DNA of 64,000 bases from Marivita lacus. Lineage in GTDB: Bacteria; Pseudomonadota; Alphaproteobacteria; Rhodobacterales; Rhodobacteraceae. The DNA lies in the NCBI RefSeq assembly GCF_014637725.1, contig NZ_BMFC01000003.1, positions 339,771 through 403,770 on the forward strand, in the 5' to 3' direction. A program made the translations under genes and the position numbers. Below are positions 62,617 to 64,000 of this stretch, in pieces. Positions within the stretch are counted from its first letter, which is position 1. The number at the start of each line of letters is the position of its first letter. The notes beneath the pieces are model-generated. The model was given only the letters and a program-made list of their open reading frames with translations. It did no database searches and was not told the DNA's origin.

Positions 62617-64000
62617 CTAGCCGCGCATCTGCGCCCCGTCAGCGTCGTAAAGCGGGGTGGTGATGAGTGTCGCATCGCACATCTCGCCCAGAATTTCGAT
62701 CTGGGCTTTCTGGCCTTCGGTCGCAAGGCCGCGGGGGATCAGGCCAAGCGCGATGGATTTGCCGGCATGGTGCGAATAGCCGCCCGAGGTGCAGAAACCG
62801 CGCACGTCGCCGTCGATCCAGATCGGCTCATAGGCATTCACATCGGCATCGGTCACCGCGACCTCGAAGGCGCAAAGCACCCGGTCGGGTGGGGTGGCGC
62901 GTTCCGCCTCGGCAGCGGCACGACCGATGAAATCGACGTTCTTGGACCATGCGATAAAGCGGTCCATCCCGGTTTCCCCCGGCGTGTAGTCTGGCGAGAA
63001 TTCGGACAGCCACGACCCGAAGAACTTGTCGAGCCTGAGCGACATCATCGCCCGCATCCCGAAAGGCCGCATCCCGTGATCCTGCCCGGCACTCCAGAGC
63101 GTTTGCCACAGCTGCCGCTGCGCCACCGGTTCGCAGTAGATCTCGTAGCCCAGACCGCCGGTATAGCTGACCCGTTGCACAAGGCAGGGTGTCATGCCGA
63201 TGGTCATGGGACGCACATCCATGAACTTGAGATCCGTTGCGTCGCGCGTCACAGCCTCCAGCACCCGGCGCGCGTTCGGTCCGGCGATCTGGAAGCCGGT
63301 CAGCGCGTCCGACACGTTGCGCAGGGTCACACCCTCGGCCGCGTTCTGCTCGAAGCAGCGCATGTGATAGGCCTGCGCGCCATAGCTTGCGGTCAGTTGG
63401 AAATGCGTGTCCGAGAGACACGAGATGGTGAAATCTCCGATCAGCTGCCCCTTGTGTGACAGCATTGGCGTCAGCGACAACCGCCCCGGTTTCGGCACGC
63501 GCCCCGCCATGACCCGGTCCAGCCAGTCGCGGGCATTTGGGCCGGTGACCTCGTACTTGCCGAAGTTCTGAACCTCATTGATTCCAACCGCTTCGCGGAC
63601 GGCTTTCACCTCGCGTGCGGTGGCGTCCCAGGCGTTCGAGCGGCGGAAACTGGGTGTCTCAAAGCGCGGCTCATCGTCTTGGGCGAAGTAATTGACCACT
63701 TCCAACCCGAACTGCGCGCCCCAGACCGCGCCCATCGTATCGAATGTGTCGTACATCGCTGTCGTGCGATTTGGCCGCGCGGCGGGCAATTCCTCGTTCG
63801 GATAGCTGACGGAAAAGCGTTTCTGGTAGTTCTCGATCACCTTGGGCAGGGTGTAGCCGGGGCTGATCCAGTCGCCGAACCGCGCCACGTCCATCGCCGA
63901 GACGTCGCGTTCGCATTCGCCCTCGATCATCCACTGCGCCAGCATCAACCCCACGCCACCACCCTGGCTGAACCCGGCCATGACACCACAGGCCGACCAG
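62617..64000 (-). CDS. GcvT-type FAD oxidoreductase (dimethylglycine/sarcosine dehydrogenase-like), C-terminal part
   Basis: The frame is open to the window edge, so the FAD-binding N-terminus is outside. The visible 460 residues include CGVMAGFSQGGGVGL at the C-terminal end of the FAD domain, and GcvT domains with VNEVQNFGKYEVTGPNARDWLDRV (abbreviated) and GMRAMMSLRLDKFFGSW, typical of dimethylglycine or sarcosine dehydrogenase-like folate enzymes. It probably oxidises a methylated glycine and passes the methyl group to tetrahydrofolate. Substrate is not certain. Confidence 0.88.
   Translation of the reverse strand, partial: WSACGVMAGFSQGGGVGLMLAQWMIEGECERDVSAMDVARFGDWISPGYTLPKVIENYQKRFSVSYPNEELPAARPNRTTAMYDTFDTMGAVWGAQFGLEVVNYFAQDDEPRFETPSFRRSNAWDATAREVKAVREAVGINEVQNFGKYEVTGPNARDWLDRVMAGRVPKPGRLSLTPMLSHKGQLIGDFTISCLSDTHFQLTASYGAQAYHMRCFEQNAAEGVTLRNVSDALTGFQIAGPNARRVLEAVTRDATDLKFMDVRPMTIGMTPCLVQRVSYTGGLGYEIYCEPVAQRQLWQTLWSAGQDHGMRPFGMRAMMSLRLDKFFGSWLSEFSPDYTPGETGMDRFIAWSKNVDFIGRAAAEAERATPPDRVLCAFEVAVTDADVNAYEPIWIDGDVRGFCTSGGYSHHAGKSIALGLIPRGLATEGQKAQIEILGEMCDATLITTPLYDADGAQMRG

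Overview
The window is chromosomal DNA from a high-GC alphaproteobacterium, most likely a marine Rhodobacteraceae (Roseobacter-group) species. The evidence is the gene content: an SUV3-type helicase / S4 / FdxA / CarD block, the F1-ATPase zeta regulator, an L21 protein with a C-terminal helix-hairpin-helix tail, RTX-Hint and DUF4214 secreted proteins, a GcvT-type FAD oxidoreductase, and a NtrC-class DctD without GAFTGA. I see no insertion sequence, prophage, CRISPR array or rRNA. The two tRNA genes, Ser(CGA) and Leu(CAA), are intact and encode their CCA ends.

Layout. 1-4.3 kb: an ATP-dependent ligase (cut by the window edge) with its partner exonuclease, an HpcH aldolase, a hydrolase/SCP2 pair and a TPR protein. 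4.3-8.9 kb: RNA helicase, S4 protein, 7Fe ferredoxin and CarD. 8.9-15.4 kb: a K+/H+ antiporter, a large membrane protein that looks like a GspL/PilM-like plus PilP/GspC-like fusion, a SIMPL protein and a glycosyltransferase-like protein. 15.6-24.2 kb: two RTX secreted proteins flank a sulfur module (Crp/Fnr regulator, small DUF2892 membrane protein, persulfide dioxygenase-like hydrolase, SulP transporter). 24.8-28 kb: znuA divergent from zur-znuC-znuB, with Zur-like palindromes between them. 28-29.4 kb: a three-domain YbaY/NlpE/META envelope protein. 30-36.1 kb: DUF2059, rplU-rpmA with an attenuator-like leader, a GNAT, obgE-proB-proA. 36.2-39.7 kb: an orphan ABC ATPase, fliG and small secreted proteins. 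39.8-46.5 kb: purB, the two saccharopine dehydrogenases, a phosphatase, the zeta subunit, and purC-purS-purQ. 46.5-53.3 kb: dctB-dctD, arginase-ornithine cyclodeaminase with a divergent Lrp/AsnC regulator, exoD-dsbB. 53.6-57.1 kb: a membrane protein / MoxR ATPase / VWA operon followed by a small cytochrome c. 57.2-61.8 kb: a LolD-like ATPase, FtsX-like permease and AttH/CrtC-like lipocalin, then a flavin-binding PNPOx protein. 61.8-64 kb: a candidate small RNA, a MobA-like nucleotidyltransferase and the C-terminal part of a GcvT-type oxidoreductase cut by the right edge.

Functional logic. Several modules are tightly coupled by 1-13 nt overlaps (zur-znuC-znuB, obgE-proB, purS-purQ, MoxR operon, LolD-FtsX-AttH). 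The most unusual items are the sulfur module with a two-cysteine Crp/Fnr regulator, the GspL/PilM-PilP/GspC-like fusion, the DctD that lacks the sigma54 contact loop, the competing hairpins in the rplU leader, and the membrane protein/MoxR/VWA operon. All functions are read from sequence motifs and remembered family features; no database search was run.
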